Counted from the stretch's first letter, positions 36,804 to 49,380 are shown. The stretch: 64,000 nt of DNA from Welwitschia mirabilis (GCA_051453625.1 JBOZIK010000001.1:298489114-298553113), one strand, 5' to 3'. The notes: a model not told the origin generated them from the letters alone. Numbers and translations: made by a program.

Positions 36804-37262
36804 CAAGTCACATTCTCTTCTTATTCTACCAAGTTTACTTTAAATTTTGCTTTTAACAATTACTCTTTTCAGGAGTATGACATAAAATATCTAGGAATTC
36901 TTAACTAAAGTAAACCTTATTTTCTTGATGATAATGCATTCTTAAAATTAAATCTTAGGGAGCTTAATAAGTATGTTAAACATATCCTAATTAGTTATCA
37001 TAGGAAGCTTTCTCAAACTTTCTATATTCAAGACAATACCATTAAAGTCTTTCTTTCATAATATTAATCTTTTAATGAAATATATTATTTCAATTCTTTA
37101 TATTATAATTTTAATAATATTTTATATTTTTATGGTATATATGAGCTCTTTATCTCTTATTTTGCTAATTGACTTTGTGAAATAAATATGTTATTCAGAT
37201 ATGTTATTTATTACCACTTCATTTCTTGGAAAAATGCCTACATACCCTTTATGATTTATTAA
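36804..37262 (+). pseudogene. Unidentified 152-codon frame, unit A
   Basis: One plus-strand frame of 152 codons ends at TAA 37260-37262 and holds four internal stops. It has NNYSFQEYD, a stop, then FLDDNAFLKLNLREL, and later aromatic-rich segments ending NAYIPFMIY. The equivalent frame in unit B (40042-40500) has exactly the same length with no net indel. Two of its stops are shared, so decay began before the duplication. The protein would be hydrophobic and Tyr/Phe-rich. A viral movement-like or envelope-like protein of a retroelement was considered, but no diagnostic motif was found. Confidence 0.5.
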
Positions 37263-37754
37263 TTGGTCTCCATATGGTTTGGTCATTATTTTTTAAGATA
37301 AATACAATGCAATAACTATGTTGGAATATATACTTTTTGGCATAGAGATAAATTTAAAGTAAAGGAATAATAGTTTTGTTTTAATACTAGTATTTTATAT
37401 TAAAAAATTAATTTAGTGAATCATCTTTTCTTTAGTAGACATCTATCAGTTACTCTTATTTAAATATACGTATTCAAATAGCATGTTTTTCAATATTCTT
37501 TAACTTGATTTTACTTTAACTTTTCATTAAGTAATATGTTTAAGAATTTAAAGATTTTGTAATTTATGAATGACCAATTAGATTTTATCTAATTTAAAGG
37601 CATTCAAATTGCCATGAATGTTTATTTTAAAAGAAGAAAATATGCTTACTTGTTCATATTATATGCTTCGTCTCTTTATCAACTTTATTTTTATTAAGGT
37701 TACAAGATATTAGTAATTTGATAATGCATACGTTACTTTCTATATTTGTCTTAA

Positions 37755-37790
37755 AGGAGGAAAAGAAAAAAAGAAGAAAAACAAAAACAA
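37755..37790 (+). other. Lys/Arg-coding A-rich tract
   Basis: AAAGGAGGAAAAGAAAAAAAG and the following A-rich bases would code a basic cluster in the plus strand. The tract is conserved in unit B near 40984-41020, where it is longer in A. It could be the basic tail of a nucleic-acid-binding protein or simple sequence. Confidence 0.35.
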
Positions 37791-38383
37791 AAATAATTCT
37801 CAACAAAAAAATAAAATATCAATTTATACTATCAAAGAAATTTTGATAATTACTCATAGTCTATCTTAGTGATTACCATATTAGAAGCAAAGATGTTAAA
37901 CAACTTATGTTCTTTATTCTAGATCCTATCACTCATGATAAAAGCAAGATTACTGGTTCAAAAATAAATACTCCATAATATAAGGAATCTAATGTGAAAG
38001 AATGTATACCTTGAAGCATGCTATGATTATTACATTATCATGTATTATTAGTTTTCAGCCATCTTTTGAGTTGATGCTTGAGACTATAACTATGATATGT
38101 GAATTTCAATTATTTTTTTGTCATATTATTCCATGTTATTCAAATATAACCATGATGTTTTTACTAATTGAGAATATTTATCTTTAATTGAATATGATAG
38201 ATTACTAGTAATGGAACAATTTCAAAAAGAGCATGTTCTACTTTGGTATAGTTCATAATCTAGGGAAGATGTGCCCTACTTACCAACACATCAATACTAG
38301 CTTAAAATAACTAAATTAGGCCATCCTATTTTAGTATAATTGATCCCAATCATTATTATTTATTAGGTACTGCAACACTACTT

Positions 38384-38483
38384 NNNNNNNNNNNNNNNNN
38401 NNNNNNNNNNNNNNNNNNNNNNNNNNNNNNNNNNNNNNNNNNNNNNNNNNNNNNNNNNNNNNNNNNNNNNNNNNNNNNNNNNN
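38384..38483. other. Assembly gap, 100 N
   Basis: This fixed gap lies exactly between tandem units A and B; about 380 bp of tail present after unit B is absent from unit A. Confidence 0.97.
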
Positions 38484-41400
38484 ACCTAACAAATTGGTGT
38501 TATTATCAGTAAGGATTTCAATGAATATTGAAAGATTAGTTTTCCTCAAATAAGTAATTTAATTTCAATATTTTTACTAATGTGTTTTGTACATATAACT
38601 TGTATTTTCGAAATAATTCTCCTCAAGTAAGTAATTTGATTTCAAGATGTTTACTTGTGTAGTGTGTACATACAACTTTTCTTTTTGTTAGTTTAGCTTG
38701 TATTTTTACTTTTTTAGTTTATCTTATACTTTTTATATATTAGTTTTGCTTCAATTCTAAATTTTTATTAGTCTTTCTTTCTATCTTATTATTAGTTTTG
38801 CTTTTTATAGAATCCTATAGCTATTACTGTTGCAAAACGTTTTAAATCTATATTTTTATTTTTGGATAACTTAGGTGATTATTATAATTCTATCCTTCCT
38901 CTTTTTTTTCTTCCTTTTTACTTGCTTCAAGGGATAAAATAATTCTATAAAAGATATTTACTAAAAAAGAGAGAAACTTGAATTCTAGAAATGAGAGAAC
39001 AACACTCTATAAAATCTTTTAAGAAATAAGAAGAAAGTTATCAATGAAGATGATGTTGTAACCAATAATTAGGCCCCTTATTCTTATCAGCCATCCTCTT
39101 TTTTTCTTTATTATTTTAAGCATTTATGTAATAATAATGGTTAACATTTTAGAACTCCTAATTCATTTATAAAAGTATTCTATAATCAATTTGATATAAT
39201 CCAATCCCTTTGCATAAAGAAATATGAAGAAGAAATATATACCTTATACCCATCAAGTTATTCTAGCCACTAAAGAAGTTTAGATAATTTACTTCATAAT
39301 TAAATAGAAAAACTTAAGAAAATGTAAGATACTACCAATAAAAACATCGCAGATCATACAGGCATACTTCAACAATTAATGTTATAAAAGTAAAGATATT
39401 AAGATTCTCTTGCAACACAAAATTCTTGATCCTACACCAATATATCTACTATATATCACTTTGACAATGAGGATATAAACATTAAAATGGCTACACATAG
39501 TAATAACTTATATTTCTATGATGAGTTTTTAGATGGTCAATATGTAATACAAGAAATCCTAGGTAATGACATTGAAGTTTGAAGTTACTAATTAAACAAA
39601 AATGATTAGGATTGTATAGAAATACCATATCATATTTTCAACATTCACTTATTTTTATAATGTCTTAGAAAAAAAAGTGTCAACTCAATAAGAAAATAAG
39701 AAAATATTCTAATACATGATGAAGATTATGCATGTATTTATCTTTGTAAGCTTATTAAGTGATCACATAACTTGACGAATGACAAAAATATACAACAAAA
39801 TAATGATGGTTATAATTAAAAAAAGAAGATATTATTAAAGATAATGATAAACAAAGTGAAGAAATCATTCAAAAAATTAATGATGAAGATAATAATGAAG
39901 ATAAGAGAAATAATGAAGAATTCATAGATCTTTAGCAAAACTTAATAAAGGATAGACTTATTCCTTCCAATGTAAGAACTCAACCTAGAGACTCTAGCCA
40001 AGTTTCCTTATTCATTCCACTTTTACTTCAATGTAAGAACCCAAGTCACATTCTCTTCTTATTCTACCAAGTTCACTTTATCTTATACTTTTAATGATTA
40101 CTCTTTTCAAAAGTATGACTTAAAAGATCTTGAAATTATAAACTAAATTAAACCTTATTTTCTTGATGATAATGCATTCTTAAAGTTAAATCTTAGGGAG
40201 CTTCTTAAGTATGTTAAACATACCCTAATTAGTTATCATAAGATACTTTCTTAAATTTATTGTATCCAAGATATTACCATTAAAGTATTTCATTCATAAT
40301 GTCAATCATTTAATGAAATATATGACTTTAGTTCTTTATATTATACTTTTAATAAGAGTTTGTTTTTCCATGGTACATATGAGTTCTTTATCTCTTATGT
40401 TGCTAATTTATTTTGTGAAGTAAATATGTTATTTAGACATGTTATGTATTACCACTTCATTCTATTGAAAAATGCCTACATACCCTTTATGATTTATTAA
40501 TTGGTCTCCATATGGTTTGGTCATTATTCTCTATGAAAAATACAATGCAATAACTACATTGGAATATGTACTTTTTGTCATAGAGATAAGTTTAAAGTAA
40601 AGGAATAATAGTTTTGTTTTAATACTAGTAATTTATTTTAAAAAATTAATTTAGTGAAGCATATTTTCTTTAGTATACATCTATCAGTTACTCTTATTTG
40701 AATATAATTATTCAAATAGCCTGTTTTTCAATATCTCTTAACTTGATTTTACTTTAGATTTTCATCAAGTAGTATGTTTAAGAATTTCAAGCTTTTGTGA
40801 TTTATGAATGACTAATTAGATTTTAGCTAATTGAAAGGCATTCAAATTCCCTTTATAAGAAGAAAATATGCTTAATTAACTTGTTCATATTATATTCTTT
40901 GTCTCTTTATCAACTTTATTTTTTTTAAGGTTACAAGATATTAGTACTTTGATAATGCATAAGTTACTTTCTATATTTGTCTTAAAGGAGGAAAAGAAAA
41001 AAAGAGGAAAAAAAATAATTCTCAAAAAAAAAAATATATATATCAATTTATACTATGAAAGAACTTTTGATAATCACTTCTAGTCTATCTTAGGGATTAC
41101 CATACTAGAGGCAAAGCTGCTAAACAACCTATGTTTTTTCTTATAGATCCTATCACTCATGATAAAAGTAAGGTTTTTGGTTCAAAAATAAATACTCCAT
41201 AATATAAAGAATCTATTGTAAAAGAATGTATACCTTGAAGCATGCCATGATTATTGCATTATCAAGTATTATTAGTTTATAGCCATCTTTTGAGTTGATG
41301 CATGAGACTATAAATATGATATGTGAATTTCAATTATTTTGTTGTCATATTAATCCACGTTATTTAAATATAACCATGATGTTTTTACTAATTGAGAATC

Positions 41401-41608
41401 ATGTATCTTTAATTGAAAATGAGAGATTACTAGTAATGGAATAATTTCAAAAAGAATATATTCTACTTTGGTATATTTTATAATCTAGGGAAGATGTATC
41501 CTAGTTGTGAAGGCATTAATGCTAGCTTAAAATATTTAAATTATGGCATCCTATTTTGATATAATTGATCCTAGTCATTATTATTTATTTGGAACTACAA
41601 CACTACTT
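38484..41608 (+). repeat. 3.1-kb tandem unit, copy B
   Basis: This is the second copy of unit A. Near its left end a phrase of about 75 bp (CCTCAA(A/G)TAAGTAAT.T.ATTTCAA ... GTACATA) is duplicated (about 38545-38670). It continues at 41609 into a tail that is also found at 46.2 and 49.5 kb. Confidence 0.85.
40042..40500 (+). pseudogene. Unidentified 152-codon frame, unit B
   Basis: This is the counterpart of the frame at 36804-37262, with the same length and ending at TAA 40498-40500. It contains YSFQKYD, FLDDNAFLKLNLREL, FHGTYEFFIS, NMLFRHV and NAYIPFMIY. Some positions that are stops in unit A are sense codons here and the reverse. Local codon structure is kept better than in the surrounding sequence, which argues for a once-functional protein. 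Product unknown. Confidence 0.5.
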
Positions 41609-41990
41609 TAGAGATCATATGATATTTATAAGAGTTCTTAGATGAAGATTTGAAAAGAAATGCGTCTTGTAAAGAAGATAAAGGATTATATATTATTTGA
41701 TTTCTTCTCATAGAAATAAAAAATATATACTTATTTGAGAAACTACCAAGCAATCCCAAGTCAAGTAAGAGATAGTATGCTAAGAAGATCTCAACTTCAT
41801 AGATAAATAATAAATTACTCACTACATGTTCTAATTATCATGAAAGCATACATATTAGAAATATTACATCTTTTAAGAAAATGTAGGTAATACTATGATA
41901 GTATGAAATATATTATAATACTAACATATTAATTATTTAAATCCTAAGAATAAATTAAACTAACAAATAGAAAATATAATTAAAAAATAG
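41609..41990. repeat. Tail sequence shared with 46.2 and 49.5 kb
   Basis: AGAGATCAT.TG.T.TTTAT, GA(A/C)TTGAA.AGAAATG.GTCTTG and AGTATGCTAAG.AGA-like blocks recur at about 46215-46550 and 49518-49845. This shows that the 3.1-kb family also has truncated copies next to the copia-type LTRs. Confidence 0.7.
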
Positions 41991-42213
41991 CATTTGAAAT
42001 GCATTCTTCTAGATACGCTAATCATACTTCTATTAATAATCCAAGCTAAGAGTAAATATAATTATAGATATGAGTGCATTTACTAAATGATGCAAATACC
42101 ATAGTAGAAATCAATTTCATGTAAATTAGATACTAAGGATTGATGAGGAAAATACCTTATGAAGTAGTTAGTCCCTCATAGCTAGGGATGGAAAATAAAG
42201 ACTTAATCCCATG

Positions 42214-42840
42214 ATAGCCACTAGAAATCTAGATTTAGATGAATAAAATTCTAGTGAAATGATGGATAACTTCAATCATACATGGAACAAAGTGTAGACT
42301 AAATAATTCGAGCATGAAATGAGAAACAATTTAATCTTTAATTAGGCCTTACTTATATAAACTTCCTTAGGATTATAAATTCTATTAGCATGTTTTTATT
42401 ATTAATAGATGGATAGCATTATGTTTCATTAAGTATTAGATCTTAGATTTGTAATCCTTAGTTTTTCTAGATTAACTTAGATCTAGACTATAATATTAAT
42501 ACATCAACTTATTAGATATTTAAATTTTATTTCTTTCTTAGATTTGTTGTCCTCAAGAATATTTCTCCTATAGGTAGGAATAATGGTGATGCTATTCCAT
42601 TTTATTTGTATAGATTCCACAAAATCTAAGTAGCTTATGATGATTGGTTAACAAAATATTATGAATTAATCCCCTTTTAATAACATTTTAAAAAATAAAA
42701 TGATAAAACATGTTTAATAATAACTCAAAATTAAATATGATATTTATGGCTTAAAAATATTAATTTACTGGATTTTATATGGAAAATAAGTCAAATTTCA
42801 TGTATAAAAACATCCCAACTATCCATTTTCTAGTCCCGTA
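42214..42840 (+). repeat. Dispersed LTR-like repeat, copy 2
   Basis: It matches 7606-8243. TTATATAAACTTCCTTAGG (about 42354-42372) is a plausible TATA promoter about 140 bp in. It directly abuts another dispersed repeat at 42846. Confidence 0.58.
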
Positions 42841-42845
42841 GCAGA

Positions 42846-43885
42846 GATGCTATAGACTAAATCTAAAGTATTTAAAAGTTTTACCTTTGACAAATGTTGC
42901 CTCATGTGTTCCTCATTAATAAAACTTACTTATATAGTGGTAAATTATTTTAAATATTCTAAATATTCATTTTCTTGAGGTGTTTGTTTATTACAAGTCA
43001 AACTTATAATTTCTTTCCATAAACATTAAGATAAGCCTTTTGGTATTTTAAATTTTAAAACTTGATCATTTTTCCATTTGTGTTAGACATTGTAAGTTAA
43101 AAATACCTTTAGCAAAAACTATATGAATGATTATAATTTGAAAAACTAAACAAAACACAAAAATTTTCCTATGCAAATGCAAATGAATATTTATCAATTA
43201 TATGAAAATAAATATTTAATTCAATAAATAACATCTTAATTAAAGCAAGTCAATGCCTAAAATTCCCTACAATTTACAACATTAAGGGGTAGTTAAATCA
43301 TGTTAACTTAACAATGAAAACAAAAGTTAGACAAAGATAAAGTTTTAAAAGGCTATAAAGAAAGTGTTAAGGGTCAAAATCAAGAGACTAGTTATCACAT
43401 GAAATATTAAAAAAAAATTAATTTAGATTAAAATTAAATATCAACTATTATTTGATGGACTTTCAATATCACATCTTTAATAGATAGTTTAAACTAAATG
43501 TCATTTCATTTTTTAAAACTACATAATTTATTTATAAGACATAAAGGACATCATTCAAAGTATAATTTGGGAAACGAAAAATCAACATAAGTATTAGAAG
43601 ATTTCACTTTTAGAAAATTTTAATTTCATCTTAGAGTCATAAAGTAGGTGAAATTTTCTTGGAAATAAACTACTTATTACTCAAAAAGTCACTTTAAATT
43701 AGGTATTAAAGGCATAATCAAGATAAGCATAGAATTCTTCAATTTCAAGAAATTTTAGTTTCTTTTCAGACATGTCAAGAAAGTTGAATTTACTTGGAAA
43801 TTAATTATTGACTTAAAAGTGATTCATAATTAGCTATTTTATCCTTCTATGTATAAGTTGTTATTTTAAATTTTTACTTTAATTA
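42846..43885. repeat. 1.04-kb dispersed repeat F, copy 1
   Basis: It is collinear with 61075-62107, from ATAGACTAAATCTAAA through CATTAAGGGTAGTTAAA-like and CATTC.AAGTATAATTTGGGAAA blocks to TTTACTTTAATTAT. No coding frame was recognised. The two copies lie 18 kb apart in the same orientation. Confidence 0.78.
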
Positions 43886-44673
43886 TCTATTCCTTTAGTT
43901 GGATGATATTTCCAAAGTAGAGTTTGCAAACTAGACCATTATTATGCTTACAAGTTTAATTTTAATGATTTCCCAATCAAATAATTTTAATTAATACTAT
44001 TCTTTATAATAATTACTTGGATCACATATCAATGGAAACATGTGTATCCATTACAGTAACCTTCAAATGATTTTGTATGATTCCACTAACACAAATGAAT
44101 GCAGTACATTAACATTAAACCAATGGAATTTTTTTGCTTTTGGATTTGGATGAGGAATGATAATCTATTTGCAATGCATTAGATCAAAATAAAAACATAA
44201 TTCCTCTACTGTACTGAATGTTGGAGTGTAGCTATGCTTTAGATCAACTATGAAGATGTTGCATCTTCTTAAAGAATCATGTTCCTCAGTTGATTTTTAT
44301 ATAACTTATACCTAATCTAATTTTCTTAAGCACTTAGAAGTTAATTCTATAACTTATCTAATGATCCAAGCCCAAAAGGGATCAAAACATTAACTCAAAG
44401 CATTATTTAGTTAAATGACCACTCATGTTTCCTCCAATTTTTTTTTTTAATTGAACGTTCTGGCTAATCATTTTTGGGAAACATGGATTCTTGTTCATGT
44501 TGGAAAACATAGGTTCTTGTCTATCCCTTTGTTTTTGAGTTGTCTCCTAAAATTATATCTCTTCATATAATGTTGCTTCATTCTTTCATGACGTAAGAAA
44601 GCTTTTACAAAGACAAGCAGTGTCTAAGACATCACTAGTACTAACAGAGGCTTAACTAGCTAGTTAAGAGGTA

Positions 44674-44686
44674 GGCTCTAATACCA
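44674..44686 (-). other. tRNA-iMet primer-binding site, copy 1
   Basis: GGCTCTAATACCA on the plus strand is TGGTATTAGAGCC on the minus strand, one transition away from the canonical TGGTATCAGAGCC. It lies two bases from a CA (minus-strand) LTR end at 44689-44690. Confidence 0.85.
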
Positions 44687-44688
44687 AA

Positions 44689-46070
44689 TGGTATTGAGGG
44701 GATCTCCCATTAATGATAGGTCAAAATTTGAAGACTGGTTTTAAATTAAGTTAATATAATTTTATTTCTAATGAGAGTTTTAAGTATCCTCATAGTACAA
44801 AAAAAAGGACATGATGGATAGGAGAAAAGAGGAGTCACAAGGTTATTCTATTAAAAAAATAATTCGAGAGTTGACCCTCCAGATAAAAAATTCAATAATA
44901 CTTAATAGCTTCATTCAAATGATTAGTATCCATTGATACTTTTATAGCCACAAATGAATTTTAAATGCCAACATTAATAAGTAAGGAATAAGTGCATTCG
45001 TCAACTAAAGAATTATGAAAAATCTTATCCTATCTAGATTTTTAGATATAACCTAAAACATCAGTAGTAACTAGGGATTAAGTAATTGGTTCTCATTAAA
45101 ACTATGAAGGGAGAAAGCTAAATTAACATCAAGTGTATATGAGATAAAGCCTTATCCATATATAAACCTATAATGGTGAGTTGTAAAATCAAAATATAGG
45201 TAATTAATTCTTGTTTATTATACTAAAGGTGAGTGATTAAGTTCCAATCTATTTGTTTCCATGTAATGGTCAAAGGGATACCACTATAAAAAATACACCA
45301 CTCAAAAAAAAAAAAAAAAGGTTCAATAAAGATAGAGATTTTAAAATATTAATGAAAACTAAGGTATAGTAATGGATAGTTTTATTTATATCTTGTATCC
45401 TAATAAACATTAAAACTGGTAATAATCATCCACCTGACATTTAATTAATGCCTTAACTTTGGTTTGTAAAATTGAAACATTCCAAGAGAGTAACATATAG
45501 AATTGATAAATTTAGAAAATATGTTAATAAAGATGTTTACAAATGACTTTTTTTCCCCACATATACTTAAAAAAATAATTTTCTATAAATAAGTGAAATT
45601 TCTAACAAATATTTTTAACATTTATGGCCTATAACAAGTAATAATCTTAATAAAGGAATCATTTTCTAAATAATAAGAATGGTTGTCCATTAAATAGTTA
45701 GGTTAAACAAATAAATTTCAATAAATATCATAATTCAATAATGATTTTGAATGTTAATCCAATGTATAAATATCCATTATCCTCAAGGAAACTCTCTAAT
45801 TCCTCTGTTGAAAGATTGATACATTATCTTCCTTTAGAAAATTAGGTCATCCTAGTTATAAGATATAGAATATAGCTCACATTTAACATTATAGAGCTCT
45901 AAATTTTATATTTTTAGTAGAAGAATCTTAACATGAAACTGATGTATTTGATCATAGGCTACTATTTCAAGGCCAAAAAAAGCGAAATTCTAAACTATTT
46001 TTAAGTAATTAGAGATAGATACCTCTAGGTTTATTTAAATTATTATTTCATATGCTTTTTATGCCTTACT
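44689..46070 (-). mobile_element. Copia-type 5' LTR, copy 1
   Basis: On the minus strand the LTR ends ...CAATACCA and is followed by TT and the iMet primer site. GGCTATAAAAGT (44938-44948 region, minus strand) is a TATA box about 250 bp from the LTR end, giving a reasonable R-U5 length. The outer edge is set where the sequence switches, after a T run, to the tail of the 3.1-kb family and is uncertain. The element's internal region would extend to lower coordinates; gag or pol was not recognised there. An A17 run lies near 45305-45320. Confidence 0.6.
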
Positions 46071-46565
46071 TTTTTTTATAGTTCATAATCTAGGAAAGAT
46101 GTGCCCTAGTTTCCAAGGAATTGGTACTAGTTTAAAATAATTAAATTAGGGAATCTTATTTTAGTATATCTTTTCATAATTATTATTCTTTATTAAGGAC
46201 TACAACACTAGTTTAGAGATCATGTGGTGTTTATGTTTAGATGAAGACTTGAATAGAAATGAGTCTTGTAATAAAGATTAAAGATTATATATTATTAATT
46301 TCTTGTCATAGAATAAAAGATGTATATATATATATTTGTTTGAGAATATATCAAGTAATCCCAGGCCAAGCAAGAGATAGTATACTAAGTAGAACCCAAA
46401 TTCATAGAGAAATAATAAATTATTTACTTCAAGCTTTAAATACCATGGAACCTTAAATATTATAAATGTTACATCCTATAAGAAAATTTAGGTAATAATA
46501 GGATAACATGAAATATATTATAATACTAACATATTAATTATCTAGATCGTAATAAGAAATTAAAC

Positions 46566-46876
46566 TAACATCTAAATCATGGAATTTCAAAATAAGTAAA
46601 AATATCTATCTTTCAAAGTCTTATTTTATTCATAATTTCATTAATTTTCTCACTTTTTAAAATTTCTAAGTNNNNNNNNNNNNNNNNNNNNNNNNNNNNN
46701 NNNNNNNNNNNNNNNNNNNNNNNNNNNNNNNNNNNNNNNNNNNNNNNNNNNNNNNNNNNNNNNNNNNNNNNCACATCTAAATCATGGAATTTCAAAATAA
46801 GTAAAAATATCTATCTTTCCAAGTCTTATTTTATTCATAATTTCATTAATTTTCTCACTTTTTAAAATTTCTAAGT
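46566..46876. repeat. Near-identical 104-bp flanks of a gap
   Basis: 46567-46671 and 46773-46876 match at all but about one of 104 positions (CTTTCAAAG versus CTTTCCAAG) and flank the 100-N gap. Other repeat pairs in the window differ far more, so this is probably one locus written twice. Confidence 0.88.
46672..46771. other. Assembly gap, 100 N
   Basis: Fixed gap between two near-identical flanks; likely an unclosed contig overlap. Confidence 0.97.
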
Positions 46877-47054
46877 GAATACATGATCTTATTCATAGTT
46901 TAATTTATTTTTCAAAACATTATGATGATTTCCATCCCCTTTAATCAATTTAGACATCTCACTCAATGTTTAAATAAAGTTATAAATTCTAGAAAATTAC
47001 ATGGAAGGTCATTTTTTAAAGAGAGAAACAAACATTTTTCTATTACTCAGCAGA

Positions 47055-47691
47055 NNNNNNNNNNNNNNNNNNNNNNNNNNNNNNNNNNNNNNNNNNNNNN
47101 NNNNNNNNNNNNNNNNNNNNNNNNNNNNNNNNNNNNNNNNNNNNNNNNNNNNNNNNNNNNNNNNNNNNNNNNNNNNNNNNNNNNNNNNNNNNNNNNNNNN
47201 NNNNNNNNNNNNNNNNNNNNNNNNNNNNNNNNNNNNNNNNNNNNNNNNNNNNNNNNNNNNNNNNNNNNNNNNNNNNNNNNNNNNNNNNNNNNNNNNNNNN
47301 NNNNNNNNNNNNNNNNNNNNNNNNNNNNNNNNNNNNNNNNNNNNNNNNNNNNNNNNNNNNNNNNNNNNNNNNNNNNNNNNNNNNNNNNNNNNNNNNNNNN
47401 NNNNNNNNNNNNNNNNNNNNNNNNNNNNNNNNNNNNNNNNNNNNNNNNNNNNNNNNNNNNNNNNNNNNNNNNNNNNNNNNNNNNNNNNNNNNNNNNNNNN
47501 NNNNNNNNNNNNNNNNNNNNNNNNNNNNNNNNNNNNNNNNNNNNNNNNNNNNNNNNNNNNNNNNNNNNNNNNNNNNNNNNNNNNNNNNNNNNNNNNNNNN
47601 NNNNNNNNNNNNNNNNNNNNNNNNNNNNNNNNNNNNNNNNNNNNNNNNNNNNNNNNNNNNNNNNNNNNNNNNNNNNNNNNNNNNNNNNNNN
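47055..47691. other. Assembly gap, 637 N
   Basis: Estimated-size gap between tandem segments E1 and E2. All open frames crossing it are artefacts. Confidence 0.97.
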
Positions 47692-47968
47692 GCATTAATT
47701 AGTTAAATGTCCACTCATGTTTCCACTAAATATTTTTTTTTTTAATTGAACATTCTGGCAAATCATTTTTACGAAACATGGATTCTTGTTCATGTTGGAA
47801 AACATAGGTTCTTGTCCATCCCTTTGTTTCAGAGTTGTCTCCTAAAATTATATCTCTCCATCTAATGTTGCTTCATTCTTTTATTAGGTAAGAAAGCTTT
47901 TAGAAAGACAAGCAATGTGTAAGATATTACTACTACTAACAGCGGCTTAACTAGCTAGTTGAGAGGTT

Positions 47969-47981
47969 GGCTCTAATACCA
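47969..47981 (-). other. tRNA-iMet primer-binding site, copy 2
   Basis: GGCTCTAATACCA is identical to the site at 44674-44686, again two bases from the LTR edge (47984-47985). Confidence 0.85.
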
Positions 47982-47983
47982 AA

Positions 47984-49380
47984 TGGTATTAAGGGCATGT
48001 CCCATTAATAATAGGTTAAAATTTAAAGAATGGTTTTAAATTAAGTTAATAAAATTTTATTACCAATGAGAGGTTTAAGTATCCTCATAGTACAAAAAAA
48101 TGAACATGATGAATAGGAGGAAAGAGGAGTCAGAAGGTGATTCTATTAAAAAATAATTTAGGAGTTAATCCTCTAAACAAAAATTTCACTAATACTTAAT
48201 AGCTTCATTCAAATGATCAGTATCCATTGATACTTTTATAGCCACAAATTAAATTTAATTGTTAGCATTAATAAGTAAGTCATAAATTCATTCATTAACT
48301 AAAATAAGAATTATGAAAAATATTATCCTATCTAGATTTTTAAATATATCCTAGAATATTAGTAGTAACTAGGGATTAAGAAATTGGTTCTCATTAAAAC
48401 TATAAAGGGAGAAATCGAAATTAACATCACATGTATATGAGATAAAACCTTTAATCCATCTATAAATCTATAAGGGTGAGTTAGAATATCAAAATATAGG
48501 TAATTGATTCTTGTTTATTATACCAAAGGTGAGTGATAAAGTTTCAATCTATTTGTTTTAACATAATGGTTAAAGGGATATCACTATAAAAAATACACCA
48601 CAAAAAAAAAGGAAAAAAAAAGGTTCAACAAAGATAGAGATTTTAAAATATTCATGAAAACTAAGGTATAGTAGTGGATAGTTTTATTTCTATCTTGTAT
48701 TCTAATAAATATTAAAACCGATAATCATCATCCACTTGATGTTTAATTGATACCTTAACTTTGGTTTATAAAATTAAAACTTTCTAAGAGAGTGATATAG
48801 ATAATTGATGAATTTAGAAAATATGATAATAAAGATGTTTACAAATGATTTTTTTTCCCCACATATACTTAAAAAAAAAATTTTCTATAAAGAAGTGAAA
48901 TTTCTAACAAATATTTTTAACATCTATGACCTATAATAAGTAATAATATTAACAAATGAATCATTTTCTAAATTATAGAAATGGTTGTCCATTAAAATAG
49001 TTATATTAAACAAATAAATTTCAATAAATATCATAATTCAATAATGGTTTTGAATGTTAAACCAATTTATAAATACCCATTATCCTCAAGAAAACTCTCT
49101 AATTCCTCTATTAAAATATTGATACATTACCTTCCTTTACAAAAGTAGGTTATCCTAGTTATAAGAGAGCAAATAGAGCTCCCATTTAACAATATAGAGC
49201 TATAATTTTTATATTTTTAGTATAAGAATCTTAACATGAAACTGATGTATTTGATCATAGGATACTATTTCAAGGCTTAAAAAAGAGGAATTCTAAACTA
49301 GTTTTAAGTAATTAGAGATAGATACCTCTAGGTTTATTTAAATTATTATTTCATATGCTTTATATACCTTAAATTTTTTT
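47984..49380 (-). mobile_element. Copia-type 5' LTR, copy 2
   Basis: It matches 44689-46070. The minus-strand TATA box GGCTATAAAAGT lies at about 48232-48242. The LTR-like part again ends at a T run (about 10 T here, 8 in copy 1) before TATAGTTCATAATC. Both copies are 5'-type LTRs with primer sites, so they are not the two ends of one element but tandem duplicates. Confidence 0.6.

Larger units (their letters stand above)
35325..38383 (+). repeat. 3.1-kb tandem unit, copy A
   Basis: It is collinear with 38484-41608, from ACCTAATAAATTATCGCT-like to CTGCAACACTACTT at the gap. Both copies contain the same landmarks: a TTTTTGGA(C/T)AACTTAGGTGATTATTAT stretch, an acidic frame, a 152-codon frame, a Lys/Arg-coding AAAGGAGGAAAAG tract, and an ATTACTAGTAATGGAA block. 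All recognisable coding is on the plus strand and broken by stops. No RT, integrase, RNase H or zinc knuckle was recognised, so the class is unknown. Confidence 0.85.
44400..47054. repeat. 2.6-kb tandem segment E, copy 1
   Basis: It is collinear with 47692-50134. The order is internal 5' end of a minus-strand LTR element, primer site, LTR, tail of the 3.1-kb family, then the leader region of the copia block. It is interrupted by a 100-N gap at 46672 with a local false duplication, and ends at the 637-N gap. Confidence 0.82.

Noticed and set aside
36804-37262. Firm call as endogenous pararetrovirus movement protein
   Set aside because: Position after a leader and before a basic cluster is suggestive, but no diagnostic 30K-family residues could be aligned with confidence.
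46922-47702. Frames of 228-258 codons across 47.0-47.7 kb
   Set aside because: Nearly all positions are N; only about 44 codons are real. The 44 codons have frame-broken counterparts at 8.54 and 50.0 kb.
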